Source: GCA-2712985 sp964515905 (GTDB lineage Bacteria; Pseudomonadota; Alphaproteobacteria; UBA7887). Taken from it: a stretch of DNA of 64,000 bases. The translations under genes and the position numbers were made by a program. The stretch is from NCBI GenBank assembly GCA_964515905.1, contig CAZEWK010000024.1:56829-120828 (forward strand). The letters are read 5' to 3'. Below the pieces are notes generated by a model, which did no database searches, had not been told where the DNA came from, and saw only the letters and a program-made list of their open reading frames with translations. Shown here piece after piece: positions 61,798-64,000 of the stretch; position 1 is the stretch's first letter; each line of letters opens with the position of its first letter.

Positions 61798-63561
61798 ATG
61801 AGGACAACTAAAGCAGCCGAGAGGCCCCGCATTTGGCGGGAGTCGATGGATTTATTGAAGATCGTCTTTCGTGCGTATCCTACGCGTAATATTACCGCCT
61901 TAATACTAATATTATTAGCAGCGCTATCAGAAGGCTTCGGAGTAATGATGTTTCTCCCATTGCTTGCCAGTGTAATGGGGGAGCCAATTGAACTTACCTC
62001 GGGCCTTATCGACCCTCTTAATAAAAGCTTATCTACTGTTGGTATTGAGCCTACAATTGGACCAATACTAATCGTTATTGTCATTTTTATTATGGCCAAA
62101 TCTGGGTTGACTGTTCTAGCTGCAACTCAAGTTGGTTACACGTCTGCTCGGATGATGACAGATCTACGGATCAAATTGATTCGTTCGTTAATGAAGGCCC
62201 GCTGGTCATATTTTGTAACCCAACCGAGTGGGGTGCTGGCAACGGCTTTAGGACACGAAGCAAAGTTAGCCTCTTCTTCATACAACAAAGCTATAAAATT
62301 AGTCTCAGAAGTTTTGCAGGTCATGATATATGGAGGAATTGCTGTACTCGCCTCGTGGCAGCTGACGATCGCTGCTGCCTTCTTTGGTAGTGTGTCATTC
62401 GTAGCCTTGTACAGTCTCATACGTGTCGTTCATTCTGCTAGTGATCGGAACGCATATTTAATGCGGTCACTTGTGGACCGATTCACCGATAGTATTTCAC
62501 TGATTAAACCAATTAAAGCAATGGCCCTTGAGCCACGACTTTTACCTTTGCTCGAACATGAATCGGACGAAATTAATCTCAGTCATAGGCGCGAAATACT
62601 CGGTGTCGCGCTGTTTCAGGGCCTTTCCGAACCGTTAACTGTGTTAATACTCGCCATAGGAGCGTTCATTACCCTTGTACATCTCGGACTACCGTTCTCG
62701 GAAGTACTCTTTATGGCTGTTATTTTGCAACGCATGGTCACACGAATTAGTACAGTCCAGGGCTCCTACCAAGCATTAGTTTCATCCCAAACGACGTTCT
62801 GGCGGTTGCAACGCTCAATCAATGAAGCTGAAGATGCCGAAGAAAAACTCCCAGGCATTAAAAGGGTCGAATTGAAAGACGGCATCGTTTTCCGTGATAT
62901 GCAATTCTCATATGGTCAGGAATCTGTTCTTCAAAGTGTAAATTTCAAAATACCTTTTGGGCGATGTACTGCATTGATAGGGCCTTCAGGTGCTGGAAAG
63001 ACTACTATTCTGGATTTGCTCACTGGGCTCATCAATGCCAATGAAGGTGTGATCGTCATTGACGGGGTTCCAATAACAGACATTGACCTACGTTGGTGGC
63101 GCACATGCGTTGGGTATGTTCCTCAGGACAGCATCCTTTTCCACGATAGTATACTTGCCAACGTTACCTTAGGAGACCCTCGCTTGACCGAAGTGGATGC
63201 AGAACATGCCCTTCGCGACGCCGGCCTATGGAGCTTTGTCGAAAAAGAGTCTGACGGTCTTGCAACTATGGTTGGAGAACGTGGGACTCGTTTGTCTGGG
63301 GGACAACGCCAACGGTTAGCAATCGCTCGGGCTCTGATTCGTAAACCGAATTTGCTAATACTGGATGAGGCCACCGCATCTCTGGACCCCGAAACCGAAG
63401 TTTCAGTCATAAATTCCTTGGCCAAACTAAAAGGGAAAGTCACGATAGTAGCTATATCACATCAACCAGCAATTCTCACAATGGCTGATTCCATATATAG
63501 AATAGAGCACGGTTCTGTATCAAAGATGGAACAGGACGCCATTGGGAAGCCGTCGCTGTAG
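61798..63561 (+). CDS. ABC exporter with fused membrane and ATPase domains (MsbA/PglK-like)
   Basis: 587-residue half transporter. Six membrane helices (about residues 25-320) are followed by an ATPase: Walker A GPSGAGKTTILD, Q-loop VGYVPQDSILF, signature RLSGGQRQRLAIARA, Walker B LLILDEATASLD and H-loop AISHQPA. PglK-like homodimers flip lipid-linked oligosaccharides; this gene may export the glycan or its lipid-linked unit. Start ATG at 61798; an ATG at 61846 is possible. Confidence 0.9.
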   Translation: MRTTKAAERPRIWRESMDLLKIVFRAYPTRNITALILILLAALSEGFGVMMFLPLLASVMGEPIELTSGLIDPLNKSLSTVGIEPTIGPILIVIVIFIMAKSGLTVLAATQVGYTSARMMTDLRIKLIRSLMKARWSYFVTQPSGVLATALGHEAKLASSSYNKAIKLVSEVLQVMIYGGIAVLASWQLTIAAAFFGSVSFVALYSLIRVVHSASDRNAYLMRSLVDRFTDSISLIKPIKAMALEPRLLPLLEHESDEINLSHRREILGVALFQGLSEPLTVLILAIGAFITLVHLGLPFSEVLFMAVILQRMVTRISTVQGSYQALVSSQTTFWRLQRSINEAEDAEEKLPGIKRVELKDGIVFRDMQFSYGQESVLQSVNFKIPFGRCTALIGPSGAGKTTILDLLTGLINANEGVIVIDGVPITDIDLRWWRTCVGYVPQDSILFHDSILANVTLGDPRLTEVDAEHALRDAGLWSFVEKESDGLATMVGERGTRLSGGQRQRLAIARALIRKPNLLILDEATASLDPETEVSVINSLAKLKGKVTIVAISHQPAILTMADSIYRIEHGSVSKMEQDAIGKPSL

Positions 63562-63578
63562 GATGGAGGCGGTGGCGC

Positions 63579-64000
63579 ATGCAGTTTTCTAACTCACCAA
63601 AAGCCCAATACGTGGCCCACAAAACTGAAATTGATGAAGCCATACAACGAGTTCTACAGAGTGGAACTTATATCCTTGGCCCTGAAGTCGATGCCTTAGA
63701 ACAAGAATTCTCAAGGTTTTGCGGCGCTAACTTTGGCATCGGTGTTGCAAATGGAACCGACGCCTTAAAATTAGCCCTTATGGCTCTTGAAATAGGTGAG
63801 AATGACGAAGTGATTACCGTGTCACATACCGCTTTAGCTACAGTTAGTGCTATAGAGGAAACTGGTGCAACAGCAGTCCTAGTGGATATTGAACCAAACA
63901 CATATACCATTGATACAAAAGCACTCGAAACAGCGCTGTCAGAACGGACGCGTGCAATTGTGCCAGTGCATCTTTATGGTCATCCCGCTAAAATGGGCGA
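63579..64000 (+). CDS. DegT/DnrJ/EryC1 aminotransferase, truncated by window end
   Basis: Open to the end of the window (140 codons). Starts ATG at 63579 with GGAGG nine bases upstream. The visible part has SGTYILGPEVDALEQEF, the phosphate-binding segment IGVANGTDALKLAL, and IVPVHLYGHP, all typical of sugar aminotransferases. It is the second DegT gene of the operon, so two different amino sugars, or two positions, may be aminated. The PLP lysine lies beyond the window. Confidence 0.9.
   Translation, partial: MQFSNSPKAQYVAHKTEIDEAIQRVLQSGTYILGPEVDALEQEFSRFCGANFGIGVANGTDALKLALMALEIGENDEVITVSHTALATVSAIEETGATAVLVDIEPNTYTIDTKALETALSERTRAIVPVHLYGHPAKMG

Overview
The window looks like part of the chromosome of an alphaproteobacterium, probably a marine, uncultivated one. 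Pointers are an MmcB-type DNA repair gene, a 42-residue aa3-type cytochrome oxidase subunit IV gene, a CoxG/S/M/D/E plus split-XdhC cluster of the alphaproteobacterial kind, and TRAP transporter genes. Base composition is moderate and fairly even by eye. No rRNA, tRNA, CRISPR array, insertion sequence or phage gene was recognised. The species is inferred, not proven.

The first part (1-32 kb) is metabolism and transport. pdxH and a cation efflux gene read rightward (0.1-1.6 kb). A long leftward cluster (1.7-8.6 kb) encodes CoxG, the iron-sulfur and FAD subunits of a xanthine-oxidase-family molybdenum hydroxylase, and the assembly factors CoxD, CoxE, two XdhC-type proteins and a two-domain molybdenum cofactor enzyme. 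The catalytic molybdenum large subunit is absent. Next come a cytochrome c with a clear terminator, a periplasmic rhodanese, TRAP permeases without a binding protein, an MFS transporter, two SDR oxidoreductases, a class II aldolase-like protein, mmcB, the small oxidase subunit, a LolCDE/MacB-like ABC system with a DUF3299 protein, hisC-aroQ, a MetE-like protein, 2-hydroxyacid dehydrogenases, a glutathione transferase, an amidase, a carbamoylase-like hydrolase, two flavin-dependent monooxygenases and glyoxalase II.

The second part (32-64 kb) is a surface-glycan locus. Leftward genes encode a GT4 glycosyltransferase and WecB. A rightward operon (34.5-40.0 kb) encodes a GT2 transferase and a CDP-6-deoxyhexose pathway: RfbF, RfbG, a TylC3-like C-methyltransferase, an RmlC-like epimerase and an SDR-type reductase. 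The predicted product is a branched 3-C-methyl-6-deoxyhexose.

At 40.0 kb there is a self-contained control module. Two TTCA-N5-TGAA palindromes bracket a consensus -35 box. They are followed by a winged-helix regulator with a Rossmann-like sensor half, an RfaH-like antiterminator, a stem-loop, and an exact 12-base ops element (GGCGGTAGCGTG). The ops element stands just ahead of a tightly packed run of glycan genes of more than 22 kb that leaves the window. That run encodes an SpsF-like cytidylyltransferase, Gfo/Idh/MocA and DegT enzymes, an epimerase, a GNAT acetyltransferase, two NeuB-type synthases, two asparagine-synthase amidotransferases around a small unknown protein, an O-acetyltransferase, a WbpG-like amidotransferase without HisH/HisF, methyltransferase, GT-B-like, DUF4910, SDR, transketolase and PhyH proteins, an ABC exporter and a truncated second aminotransferase. 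It appears to make and export an unusual, probably amidated, nonulosonic-acid-like glycan. The antiterminator is encoded on the same transcript just upstream of its target.
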